Origin: Clostridia bacterium
Lineage (GTDB): Bacteria; Bacillota; Clostridia; Oscillospirales; CAG-272
Direction of reading: 5' to 3'
NCBI GenBank assembly: GCA_900770605.1
Contig: CAAGKS010000030.1
Coordinates: 1-12,757, forward strand
DNA length: 12,757 nt
A program made the position numbers and the translations under genes. The notes below the pieces were generated by a model, which had not been told where the DNA came from, did not search any database, and worked only from the letters and a program-made list of their open reading frames with translations. Shown here in pieces: positions 5,559 through 12,659 of this stretch; positions within the stretch are counted from its first letter, which is position 1, and every line of letters begins with the position of its first letter.

Positions 5559-6911
5559 TCACTTATTTCCGAGGCGTTCCATAATAACGCTTGCCACGTC
5601 GTTTGCAACCTCTTCAATAAACTCAACGTCGCTGCCCTCGACCATTACTCTGATAAGGGGCTCAGTTCCGGAAGGACGAACTACTATTCTTCCCGTGTCG
5701 CCGAGCTTCTGCTTTGCCTCGTCAAGCTTTGCGCTCACTACCTTATCCATATAGAACGCGATCTTGCCCTCGGGGCTGATCCTGAGGTTTACCATAGTCT
5801 GCGGATAACGTGTCATAACGCTTGCAAGCTCGGAAAGGCTCTTGCCCTGCTCCTTGAGAATAGAAAGGAGCTGAACAGCGGTAAGCTGACCGTCGCCCGT
5901 GGTAGCGAACTCGCGGAATATAACGTGACCTGACTGCTCGCCGCCGAGAACGTAATCCTCAAGCAGCATTTCCTCAAGCACGTATCTGTCGCCAACCTTG
6001 GTAGCAACGAAGCGGATATCGTTGTCGTCGCAGAACTTTCCAAAGCCGAAGTTGGACATTATCGTGCCAACAACGGTGTTTTTGTTGAGCTTTCCTTTTT
6101 TCTTGAGGTCCATAGCGCAGATCGCGATGATCATATCGCCGTCGATCTCGTTGCCCGCGTGGTCAACGCAAAGGCATCTGTCCGCGTCGCCGTCAAATGC
6201 AACGCCGCAGTCGAGCTTGTTTGCAACTACGTATTCAGCGAGAGCGCCGAGATGAGTAGAGCCGCAGCCGCGGTTTATGTTAGCTCCGTCGGGAGCTGCC
6301 GAGAGAACGTGAACGTTAGCGCCAAGCTCCTCAAAGAGTGCGGGCGCAGTTGCGCTTGCAGAGCCGTTAGCGCAGTCGATAGCTATGTTCAAGCCCTCGA
6401 GTGTGCGAGCGGAGGTGGATTTGATATAGTCTATATACTCGCGAGCGGCGTTTGAAGCAAAGGAGATCTTTCCAACGTCAGCGCCCGTGGGCTTGGGATA
6501 ATTCTTCTCGTCCGCAAGAATGAGGTCCTCTATCTTTTCTTCAAGCATATCAGGGAGCTTGAAGCCGTTTCCGCTGAATATCTTTATACCGTTGAATTCT
6601 GCGGGATTGTGAGATGCAGATATCATAACGCCTGCATCAGCGCCGTATTTCTGAGCGAGATACGCAACCGCGGGAGTGGGCACAACGCCGAGCTGTATAA
6701 CGTCAGCGCCGATAGAGCAAAGTCCTGCGGCTATGGCGTTTCCGAGCATATCGGAGGATGCGCGAGTGTCGCTTCCTATTACGAATTTTGGTCTGTTATT
6801 TGAGTCGGAGAGCACAGTTGCCGCCGCGCGTCCGATCTCCATAGCAAGCTCACAGGTAAGCTCTGTATTAGCCACGCCGCGAACGCCGTCTGTTCCAAAA
6901 AGTCTTCCCAT
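5559..6911 (-). CDS. glmM: Phosphoglucosamine mutase GlmM
   Basis: GlmM converts glucosamine-6-phosphate to glucosamine-1-phosphate, the step before UDP-GlcNAc synthesis for peptidoglycan. The 450-residue protein has every family landmark: the start MGRLFGTDGVRG, the phosphorylated catalytic serine S100 in SASHNP (98-103), and the magnesium-binding DGDADR (240-245). It also has the sugar-binding GGEQSGH (323-329) and the phosphate-binding RPSGTEPLIRVMVE (412-425). AAAGGG precedes the ATG by 7 bases. It is the last gene of a minus-strand operon, 31 bases after the GlmU-like gene, with a strong terminator beyond it. The pairing with a hexapeptide acetyltransferase-like protein fits amino-sugar metabolism. 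Confidence 0.97.
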   Translation of the reverse strand: MGRLFGTDGVRGVANTELTCELAMEIGRAAATVLSDSNNRPKFVIGSDTRASSDMLGNAIAAGLCSIGADVIQLGVVPTPAVAYLAQKYGADAGVMISASHNPAEFNGIKIFSGNGFKLPDMLEEKIEDLILADEKNYPKPTGADVGKISFASNAAREYIDYIKSTSARTLEGLNIAIDCANGSASATAPALFEELGANVHVLSAAPDGANINRGCGSTHLGALAEYVVANKLDCGVAFDGDADRCLCVDHAGNEIDGDMIIAICAMDLKKKGKLNKNTVVGTIMSNFGFGKFCDDNDIRFVATKVGDRYVLEEMLLEDYVLGGEQSGHVIFREFATTGDGQLTAVQLLSILKEQGKSLSELASVMTRYPQTMVNLRISPEGKIAFYMDKVVSAKLDEAKQKLGDTGRIVVRPSGTEPLIRVMVEGSDVEFIEEVANDVASVIMERLGNK

Positions 6912-6942
6912 AATTAAACCCTTTCGATATGTTAAAATAAAG

Positions 6943-7611
6943 TTATTTCTTTTCTACGATATTGCCCTCTGCCTTGAATATGCTGTTGGGAGGTACAGTT
7001 CCGCGTACCGAGGAGAGAGGATAAACGTTGGTATTTCTGCCGATGATAGTGCCGGGGTTAAGAACGCTGTTGCAGCCGACCTCAACGAAGTCGCCAAGCA
7101 TCGCGCCGAATTTTTTAAGACCCGTGGGGATAGCCTCTCCGCCCTCACCCCTCACGTTTACCAAGGTCTTATCGCTCTTGACGTTAGAGGTTATCGCGCC
7201 TGCGCCTGTGTGTGAGCGGTAGCCGAGGATAGAGTCGCCGATGTAATTGAAGTGGGGCACTTGAACGTTATCAAAGAGGATAGCGTTTTTGAGCTCGCAG
7301 GAGTTTCCAACCACACAGCCCTCGCCAACTATCACAGAGCCGCGAATGAACGCGCCTGTGCGAAGCTCGGTGTTCTTGCCGATTATACAGGGAGCGGAAA
7401 CGGTAGCGCTCGGAGCGATCACTGCGCTCTTTGCGATCCATACGTTCTCCGCAGGGCTCTCGTACTCATCAGCGGAAAGAGTTTTTCCAAGCTCGATAAC
7501 GAACTCCTTTATATGAGGCAGAGCTTCCCAGGGATACTCGTATTTTGAGAGCAGGGGAGCTGCCAGCGTGTGTGTGAGGTCATAAAGCTCAACGGTTTTG
7601 ATAGTTACCAT
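6943..7611 (-). CDS. GlmU-like left-handed beta-helix protein (putative acetyltransferase)
   Basis: The 222-residue protein carries hexapeptide repeats of the left-handed beta-helix fold from about residue 58 to 215 (for example VIAPSATVSAPCIIG, SVIVGEGCVVG, TIIGRNTNVYP). The segment NYIGDSILGYRSHTGAGAITSN corresponds to the acetyl-CoA-site region of the GlmU C-terminal domain. The uridylyltransferase half of GlmU is absent: residues 1-55 are a short helical lead with no LAAGxGTRM motif. Proteins of this type in Clostridia are often named UDP-GlcNAc pyrophosphorylase, but nothing here supports that activity. Its place 31 bases before glmM suggests an amino-sugar role, such as acetylating glucosamine-1-phosphate, with uridylylation done elsewhere. 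AAAGGA lies 10 bases before the ATG. Fold secure, substrate inferred. Confidence 0.8.
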   Translation of the reverse strand: MVTIKTVELYDLTHTLAAPLLSKYEYPWEALPHIKEFVIELGKTLSADEYESPAENVWIAKSAVIAPSATVSAPCIIGKNTELRTGAFIRGSVIVGEGCVVGNSCELKNAILFDNVQVPHFNYIGDSILGYRSHTGAGAITSNVKSDKTLVNVRGEGGEAIPTGLKKFGAMLGDFVEVGCNSVLNPGTIIGRNTNVYPLSSVRGTVPPNSIFKAEGNIVEKK

Positions 7612-7643
7612 AATGTCATTTTCCTTTCGGTAGAAAAATTTTA

Positions 7644-9077
7644 TCAGTTAAGTTCAAGATATTCTTCAAGTGTAAGGCCTGAGAGATAGATCTCAGTTGC
7701 TGCCTCACGACCAACGAAGCGATAGTGCCAGGGCTCGTATTTGTAGCCTGTCACGTCGGTCTTATCCTCGGGATAACGGAGTATAAAGCCGTATTTGTGA
7801 GCGTTCTCAGAGAGCCATCTGAATGCATCGGTGTCCTCAAAGGACTCGTCAAGCTCCGACATCGCTCTTGTCATAAAGTCAATGCAAAGTCCCGTCTGAT
7901 GCTCGCTCGTTCCCGGCTCTGCGGAGTAGGATCTTACAACGGCTATCGCGTCCTGCTCGGTAAGGGAGGTAAGTCCCGCCTTGGTATAGTTCTGATTGAT
8001 ATAATCGCGGCCGAAATATCTTATCGCGTCATCGGAGATAGTGCGCATCTCGTTTTCAACGTACTGATTAAAGAGCAGTCGCTGATAGGAATAGTCGCGG
8101 TATGCGCTTGTAATAAAGACGTCGGTAATGCCCTCCGCCGCCATTTCAAGCATAAGCGCTTCAAGCGCGTTTTCGGCGCAGGATCGGAGATACTGTATCT
8201 TTCCGTGCGTGTCGCTGCTGATATAGACCAGATCGCTCGGCTCGTAATCCTCGTCGAGCGCAAATTCCTTATTCGCGAGCACAAGATATTCGCTGTTGTT
8301 CTGCGGATCTATATATTTCAGATACGCGTCAACGTTTATGGCGTAATCGTAGTCGTAATCCTGCTCGACGTCCGTAATGCCTATAAGCACGGTAAAGGCG
8401 TCGGTGTAAAAGAGTATCTCAACGGGGACGAAAACGTCCTTTTTGTCGGTTGAGTACATACGGCGCTTGATCTCGATGGTGTTGGTGTCTCTGTCAAGAG
8501 AAAGTCGCAGACCGATGCCCACCGCCTTTTGCAAGAATTCTATAGGGACCATACATTTGCCGCGGCTGACCTGCGCGACGCCGCCCAGATCCACGAGAGA
8601 GCCGTTGATAACAGCCTCGCGGCTGTCGTTTTCAAATTTGAGGTAATTGTCCTCGTCCGCGGTGAATTTCACACGCGTGTCCGAGCCGCTGATGGTGAAT
8701 GAGGCGTATTGCGCGATCTTGTACATATCCACGTAAACGTCTCCGTCTATCACCGTGCTTTTGTAGGGAGATACGTAGGTATCGTCGCCTATGATGACGG
8801 TGAAATCGTCCTTGTTCTCGCGGTTTGCCAGAGATCTGTATATAAATACTCCGCCAAACGCCAGCACTATCACAAGCAGGACTATCAGCGCTGATACGAT
8901 CAAGGAAAACGCCTTATTCTTTTTGGTGTATCGGACGAGCCTTGCTTTTTCCGAGTTGTCGTAGGGCGCAAGACGCTTGCGGGTAGCCTTATCGGCTTCA
9001 ACGCTTTTTCTTACAAGCTCGAGCTCCTCGGCCGAAAGCGCGTTTTCATTGTCGCTTGTCTTTTTTTGCTTCTTCAT
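7644..9077 (-). CDS. Membrane-anchored D-alanyl-D-alanine carboxypeptidase (M15B/VanY type)
   Basis: This is probably a zinc DD- or LD-carboxypeptidase that trims the peptidoglycan stem peptide outside the membrane. The 477-residue protein has a charged cytoplasmic N-terminus (1-55), one transmembrane helix (about 57-81) and an extracytoplasmic segment (about 92-205) resembling the copper-amine-oxidase N-terminal-like fold (VYVDMYKIAQYASFTI, MVPIEFLQKAVGIGL). After a linker comes the M15 catalytic domain (about 262-475). Zinc ligands are H393 and D400 in SEHQTGLCID and H451 in EPWH, with E448 as catalytic base. FITSAYRDYSYQ is the typical VanY lead-in. AAAGGA precedes the ATG by 10 bases. Gaps of 14 and 32 bases to its neighbours imply co-transcription. 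The anchor and stalk are clear; exact bond specificity is not. Confidence 0.87.
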   Translation of the reverse strand: MKKQKKTSDNENALSAEELELVRKSVEADKATRKRLAPYDNSEKARLVRYTKKNKAFSLIVSALIVLLVIVLAFGGVFIYRSLANRENKDDFTVIIGDDTYVSPYKSTVIDGDVYVDMYKIAQYASFTISGSDTRVKFTADEDNYLKFENDSREAVINGSLVDLGGVAQVSRGKCMVPIEFLQKAVGIGLRLSLDRDTNTIEIKRRMYSTDKKDVFVPVEILFYTDAFTVLIGITDVEQDYDYDYAINVDAYLKYIDPQNNSEYLVLANKEFALDEDYEPSDLVYISSDTHGKIQYLRSCAENALEALMLEMAAEGITDVFITSAYRDYSYQRLLFNQYVENEMRTISDDAIRYFGRDYINQNYTKAGLTSLTEQDAIAVVRSYSAEPGTSEHQTGLCIDFMTRAMSELDESFEDTDAFRWLSENAHKYGFILRYPEDKTDVTGYKYEPWHYRFVGREAATEIYLSGLTLEEYLELN

Positions 9078-9091
9078 TTATCGAAATTCCT

Positions 9092-9646
9092 TTACGGCTT
9101 GTTTTCTATGATTATGAAAAACGGGGAGGTTGGGGAATTGAGAATATTTATTCGTGTGGCGCAGACCTTGTAGCGTGAGAGGGAGGAAAGATATTCGCAT
9201 ATCAGCTTGCCCTCTGCCTCGCCCTCGGCGTGACCGGGATAGACCGCCACGAGAATGATAGCGTCCTTGTCCATAAGCTCAATAGCCGCCTCGATAGCAG
9301 GCAGAGTGGTGGAGCGCATGGTTGTAACGCTCTTGTCGCTTCCTGGCAGATATCCAAGGTTGAACATTCCCGCCTTTATCGGCACGTCAACGTATTTCTT
9401 TACGTTGTGGTGGGAGTCAAGGATGAGCGTGTAGTTGTCGGGGCAGCCTGCCGCCTTGAGATTTTTCGCGGTGGAGTCGAGAGCCATCTGCTGAACGTCA
9501 AAGGCGAACACGCGTCCGCTCTCGCCGACTGTTTTGGAGAGGAATTCGGTATCGTGACCGTTGCCCATAGTAAAGTCAACGGCAACGTCACCCTCACCGA
9601 GATGAGTGAGTATAAAATGCTTTTGCAGGTCTAAAAGGTCTATCAT
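9092..9646 (-). CDS. mnmM: tRNA wobble-uridine methyltransferase MnmM (YtqB family)
   Basis: The 184-residue class I SAM-dependent methyltransferase belongs to the YtqB family, long labelled rRNA methylase or MraW-like. Bacillus subtilis YtqB is MnmM, which methylates nm5s2U34 to mnm5s2U34 in tRNA. Motif I is DFTMGNGHDTEFL (24-36), the acidic residue after strand 2 is FAFDVQ, and the family signature FNLGYLPGSDKS (95-106) is intact, as are VAVYPGHAEGEAEG and NSPTSPFFIIIE. Size and ends fit the family. The ribosome binding site is weak: AAGGAT lies about 14 bases before the ATG, so translation may depend partly on the upstream gene. It ends 14 bases before the carboxypeptidase start. Confidence 0.85.
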   Translation of the reverse strand: MIDLLDLQKHFILTHLGEGDVAVDFTMGNGHDTEFLSKTVGESGRVFAFDVQQMALDSTAKNLKAAGCPDNYTLILDSHHNVKKYVDVPIKAGMFNLGYLPGSDKSVTTMRSTTLPAIEAAIELMDKDAIILVAVYPGHAEGEAEGKLICEYLSSLSRYKVCATRINILNSPTSPFFIIIENKP

Positions 9647-9695
9647 AATATTCTAAGCGATCCTTATTTTATAGTTTAGTCGAAAATCAAAGAAA

Positions 9696-10412
9696 TTATT
9701 TCTTTTTTTCGGGTGCGCGGTGAAGATCTCCGCGCAAAAATTTCATAGCGCGTTCAACCGCGTCCTTGGAGTCGTACCACGGCTCCTCGTCGTAGCGGTA
9801 ATCGAATTTCTTGCAGAACCAGCTCACGTCCTCGCCAAGCTTTTCGATATAAGCGTTGACCACGGGCGAGATAGCCTTCTCAAATTCCGCAAAGCGCTTT
9901 TTGGAAAGCCTTGACCTTCCGTATTCAAGCAGAGCGCGATAGTGGGGAAGGCAAAAATAAGGCTGAGCCGCCAGCTTTTTGCGAAATTCCTCGTCGCTGT
10001 CCCAAAGCAGAACTGCGGTCTCTATCATATGCTCAAAATTAAAGTCTATACGGCGGCAGATATAACAGCTTTTTTCAAGCTCGCCGATACGGCTCATCGC
10101 CGCATTTCCGGGAGAGGAGAACAGCCCGCCGCCCTTTATCTCACTCTTGAGCTCGTTTATGTGACTTTCCAGCGTCAGCGCCATTCCGAGTCTGTTCTTT
10201 CTGACGAACATCATATCGTAATGTGTGCGGCAGAAGCCTTGCTTGTTGGTCTGTATTCTGACGTCGGGCTCCATCATGGAAGCGCCGAGAATGAGGTCGA
10301 GCTCGTCGTTCTCAAGCTTTGCAAAGAGCGCGCACATCGGACAGCCGCATTTCGCGTCAGCGGCGCTCGCCTCAAACGCTTCATTCACGGGAATAGTATA
10401 TATCTGCTCCAT
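9696..10412 (-). CDS. DUF6062-type cysteine-rich cytosolic protein, function unknown
   Basis: I recognise a conserved clostridial family (DUF6062) with no known function. The 238-residue protein has no signal peptide or membrane helix. Two matching blocks are visible. The first has CGCPMC (22-27) followed by FCRTHYD (60-66); the second has CYIC followed by FCLPHYR. Each block thus offers a CxxC pair and a C-x-x-H pair, a plausible zinc site, and the arrangement suggests an internal duplication. The protein ends in a basic tail (APEKKK). AAGGAG lies 7 bases before the ATG. It is the first gene of the minus-strand operon and is followed 49 bases later by mnmM. A metal-binding or RNA-related role is only a guess. 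Confidence 0.72.
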   Translation of the reverse strand: MEQIYTIPVNEAFEASAADAKCGCPMCALFAKLENDELDLILGASMMEPDVRIQTNKQGFCRTHYDMMFVRKNRLGMALTLESHINELKSEIKGGGLFSSPGNAAMSRIGELEKSCYICRRIDFNFEHMIETAVLLWDSDEEFRKKLAAQPYFCLPHYRALLEYGRSRLSKKRFAEFEKAISPVVNAYIEKLGEDVSWFCKKFDYRYDEEPWYDSKDAVERAMKFLRGDLHRAPEKKK

Positions 10413-10430
10413 GCTTTTTCTCCTTGGGTG

Positions 10431-10459
10431 TTGAATTTTTCATTGGGATATGCTATAAT
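10431..10459 (+). promoter_or_regulatory. Promoter of the OGG1-type glycosylase
   Basis: TTGAAT (10431-10436) and TATAAT (10454-10459) are 17 bases apart. The -10 box lies inside a perfect odd palindrome, CTATAATAATTATAG (10453-10467). The start would be near 10466, giving a leader of about 88 bases before the TTG at 10554, and the opposing promoter lies within that leader. Confidence 0.65.
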
Positions 10460-10495
10460 AATTATAGAAATTTTTTGCCCAAATAACCACCTTAC

Positions 10496-10524
10496 ATTAT
10501 AGCACAATTCATTTGGGTTTTCAA
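10496..10524 (-). promoter_or_regulatory. Promoter of the DUF6062-mnmM-glmM operon
   Basis: On the minus strand TTGAAA (10524-10519) and TATAAT (10501-10496) are 17 bases apart. The start should be near 10489, leaving about 75 bases of leader that cross the opposing promoter. ATTTGGG (10511-10517) in the spacer and CCCAAAT (10478-10484) downstream form an inverted repeat flanking the -10 box, a possible operator. Confidence 0.75.
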
Positions 10525-10553
10525 GTATTTTTTGAAAAGCGAGGAATAAACTT

Positions 10554-11480
10554 TTGAAAGAAAACATCATATCCTGCGCGCGCGCCGAGCTCATAGGCGG
10601 CGTGCCTGCCGTAGTAGTGACGGGAGTTGAATATCTTGACGTTCACAAGACCTTTGACTGCGGACAAAGCTTCCGCTTTGAGCGGGTGGAGAACAGCGCT
10701 CACGAGAGCGAATATTCAGGCGTTGCATTCGGGCGCTTCGTTTCATTCGCGCAGGACGGAAGCACGCTTTACGTATATAATTCCGATCTCGATGATTTTG
10801 CGAATATCTGGGTGCCGTTCTTGTGCCTTGATACCGATTACGCGCGCATCAGCGCAGACGTGCTCAGCTTCGGACGCGGAACTGTGCTTGAACGCGCAGA
10901 GGCGCACGGGCGCGGCATCAGAATACTCAGGCAAGATCCGTTTGAGGCGGTCATATCATTCATAATTTCGCAGAATAATAACATACCGAGGATCAAAAAG
11001 ATAATAGAGAGCATGTCCGAGACGTACGGCGAGAGAATAGAGATCAGCGAGGCGCTCCGCGCTCACGCCTCTCAGAGCTCGTCGCTTTGCGCCTTTCCGA
11101 GCAGAGAACGCCTCGCCTCGCTCTCCGAGCAGGAGCTGCGCGAGCTCAGAATGGGATTTCGCGCGGGATACGTTCTTGATGCGGCAAGGAAGATACACGG
11201 CGGCGAGATAGACCTCGCGGCTCTCGCGGCGCTTGGCACGGACGAGTGCATAAACGAGCTTTGCAAAGTTCGGGGAATAGGCGTCAAGGTGGCAAGCTGC
11301 GCCGCGCTCTTTGGAATGGGCAAGTACGACGCGTTCCCGATAGACGTGTGGATAAAGAGAGTTGCGCAAAAGTATTTTGCTCACGAGAGCGAGCCGTTCT
11401 CGGCGGCGCGCTTCGGCGAGTATGCAGGTATCGCTCAGCAGTATCTTTTCTATTACGAGAGATATTTCGGCGGAGAATGA
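10554..11480 (+). CDS. OGG1-type 8-oxoguanine DNA glycosylase/lyase
   Basis: The enzyme excises oxidised guanine and nicks the abasic site. The 308-residue product has the OGG N-terminal domain with TFDCGQSFRF (33-42), the equivalent of the CGQSFRW motif in eukaryotic OGG1. SQNNNIPRIKKI (139-150) matches SSNNNIARI of OGG1. The helix-hairpin-helix KVRGIGVKVASC carries the likely Schiff-base lysine K245, and PIDVW carries the catalytic aspartate D264. These identify the bifunctional OGG1-like HhH-GPD class rather than AlkA. The start is TTG at 10554, preceded by GAGGA; no ATG lies near, and the frame is closed just upstream. It stands alone, divergent from the operon to its left. Family strongly supported; substrate range inferred. 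Confidence 0.88.
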   Translation: MKENIISCARAELIGGVPAVVVTGVEYLDVHKTFDCGQSFRFERVENSAHESEYSGVAFGRFVSFAQDGSTLYVYNSDLDDFANIWVPFLCLDTDYARISADVLSFGRGTVLERAEAHGRGIRILRQDPFEAVISFIISQNNNIPRIKKIIESMSETYGERIEISEALRAHASQSSSLCAFPSRERLASLSEQELRELRMGFRAGYVLDAARKIHGGEIDLAALAALGTDECINELCKVRGIGVKVASCAALFGMGKYDAFPIDVWIKRVAQKYFAHESEPFSAARFGEYAGIAQQYLFYYERYFGGE

Positions 11481-11506
11481 TTTTCTTCGCTTTTGCCCCA
11501 TATTAC

Positions 11507-11535
11507 TTGACTTTTTGCGAATTTTGTAGTATAAT
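11507..11535 (+). promoter_or_regulatory. Promoter of the M28 peptidase gene
   Basis: TTGACT (11507-11512) and TATAAT (11530-11535) are 17 bases apart. The start is predicted near 11542, leaving about 29 bases of leader with AAGGAG before the ATG. Confidence 0.85.
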
Positions 11536-11570
11536 GTCCGTAAATTTCAAATGACGTCGAAGGAGATACT

Positions 11571-12497
11571 ATGACTGAAACTACGCGTGAGATACTTGAT
11601 AAATATCAAGTAAGAAATAATAAAAAGCAGAAAACTGCATTTGCAGGCTACGTGGAGCGCCTTGCAACCGAGTGGGGATATTCCTTCAAGACAGAGAAGG
11701 GAATGTTCGGCGCGAGAAACTTGATAGTGGGAGATCCCTCAAAGGCAAAGGTAGTATATACCGCGCATTACGATACTGCTCCCGTTCTGCCGTTCCCGAA
11801 CTTTATTACGCCTCGAAGCATTCCGATATACTTGCTTTATAATCTTGGAATTGTTGCTGTTTTCGTGGCTGTGGCTTTATTGATCGGAGGAGCTATAGGC
11901 TTTATTTCCGCGGCACTTGACTTCGGCGCATCCTTTGCATTCTATGGCGGTTATATCGCTTATTTCGCCCTCTTGTTCTGTATGTTGGCAGGCCCTGCAA
12001 ATAAGCATACTGCAAACGATAATACGTCGGGAGTTACGCTGCTCATAGATATTATGAGAGAGCTGGACGTGGATAGCCGCGATGACGTTGCGTTCGTGTT
12101 CTTTGATCTTGAAGAAATGGGACTTTTCGGCTCTTCTTCCTTTGCGATCAAGCACAAGGCGGAGATGAAGGACCGCCTGCTCCTCAACTTTGACTGCGTG
12201 TCAGACGGCGAAAACGTGCTTTTCGCGCTTTGCAAGGGCGCTGTTGATTATAGCACAAAGATAGAGGAAGCGTTTGCGGAGAAGGACGGCTTTAAGGTGC
12301 AGATCGCGTCCAAGGGTGTTATTTACCCCTCGGATCAGGCTAACTTCAAATGCGGTGTCGGCGTTGCTACGCTTCGCTCCACCAAGGGCGGCTTGCTTTA
12401 TATGAATCGTATCCACACCAAGCGCGACGTTATCTACCGCGAGGAAAACATTGAGTTCTTGAAGGACGGCGCAATACGTCTTTTGGGTCTGCTTTGA
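11571..12497 (+). CDS. Membrane-embedded M28-family metallopeptidase homologue
   Basis: The 308-residue protein matches the M28 (aminopeptidase Y/S-type) di-zinc hydrolase family. Expected ligands are H66 in TAHYDT, D150 in HTANDNTSG, E181/E182 in FFDLEEMG, D208 in NFDCVSDG and H282 in NRIHTKRD, so the active site looks complete. Unusually, two hydrophobic helices (about 85-114 and 119-141) lie between the first and second metal ligands, where soluble relatives have a short linker. With no signal peptide, both halves of the catalytic domain would lie on the same, probably cytoplasmic, side, hanging from a helical hairpin. AAGGAG precedes the ATG. The gene ends inside a degraded transposase fragment: its TGA (12495-12497) is part of the repeat. 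Natural substrate unknown. Confidence 0.83.
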   Translation: MTETTREILDKYQVRNNKKQKTAFAGYVERLATEWGYSFKTEKGMFGARNLIVGDPSKAKVVYTAHYDTAPVLPFPNFITPRSIPIYLLYNLGIVAVFVAVALLIGGAIGFISAALDFGASFAFYGGYIAYFALLFCMLAGPANKHTANDNTSGVTLLIDIMRELDVDSRDDVAFVFFDLEEMGLFGSSSFAIKHKAEMKDRLLLNFDCVSDGENVLFALCKGAVDYSTKIEEAFAEKDGFKVQIASKGVIYPSDQANFKCGVGVATLRSTKGGLLYMNRIHTKRDVIYREENIEFLKDGAIRLLGLL

Positions 12498-12572
12498 TTA
12501 TAGCACCCCTCGGTGCATATTTTGTAACGGTATGCACACAAAACAGACGATGTGTCCTTTCTCGCATTGTAG

Positions 12573-12594
12573 GGACAGGCGTCCTCGACTGTCC
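12573..12594. repeat. REP-like imperfect palindrome inside the transposase relic
   Basis: GGACAG (12573-12578) is inverted at CTGTCC (12589-12594) around GCGTCCTCGA. Such GGACAGGCGTCCTCGACTGTCC-type units look like REP palindromes, which RAYT enzymes are thought to mobilise. Here the unit also encodes the GTGVLDCP segment of the relic, so coding origin and repeat origin cannot be separated in this window. Confidence 0.4.
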
Positions 12595-12609
12595 GCAACA
12601 AAAGAATTT

Positions 12610-12635
12610 CGGCAGAGGAGTTGTTTCCTCTGCCG
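12610..12635 (+). terminator. Terminator downstream of the M28 gene
   Basis: CGGCAGAGGA (12610-12619) pairs perfectly with TCCTCTGCCG (12626-12635) around GTTGTT, followed by ATTTGTGTTTT. It is the only good terminator between the peptidase stop and the transposase start. It lies 112 bases beyond the stop because the transposase relic intervenes. Confidence 0.7.
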
Positions 12636-12659
12636 ATTTGTGTTTTAATTGGGTGGGTG

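Noticed and set aside
7725..8453. Plus-strand open frame of 242 codons
   Set aside because: Antisense to the M15 carboxypeptidase; no start signals and no family resemblance.
9942..10502. Plus-strand open frame of 186 codons over the DUF6062 gene
   Set aside because: Antisense shadow that runs through the promoter region; the DUF6062 frame has a good ribosome binding site and conserved cysteine motifs.
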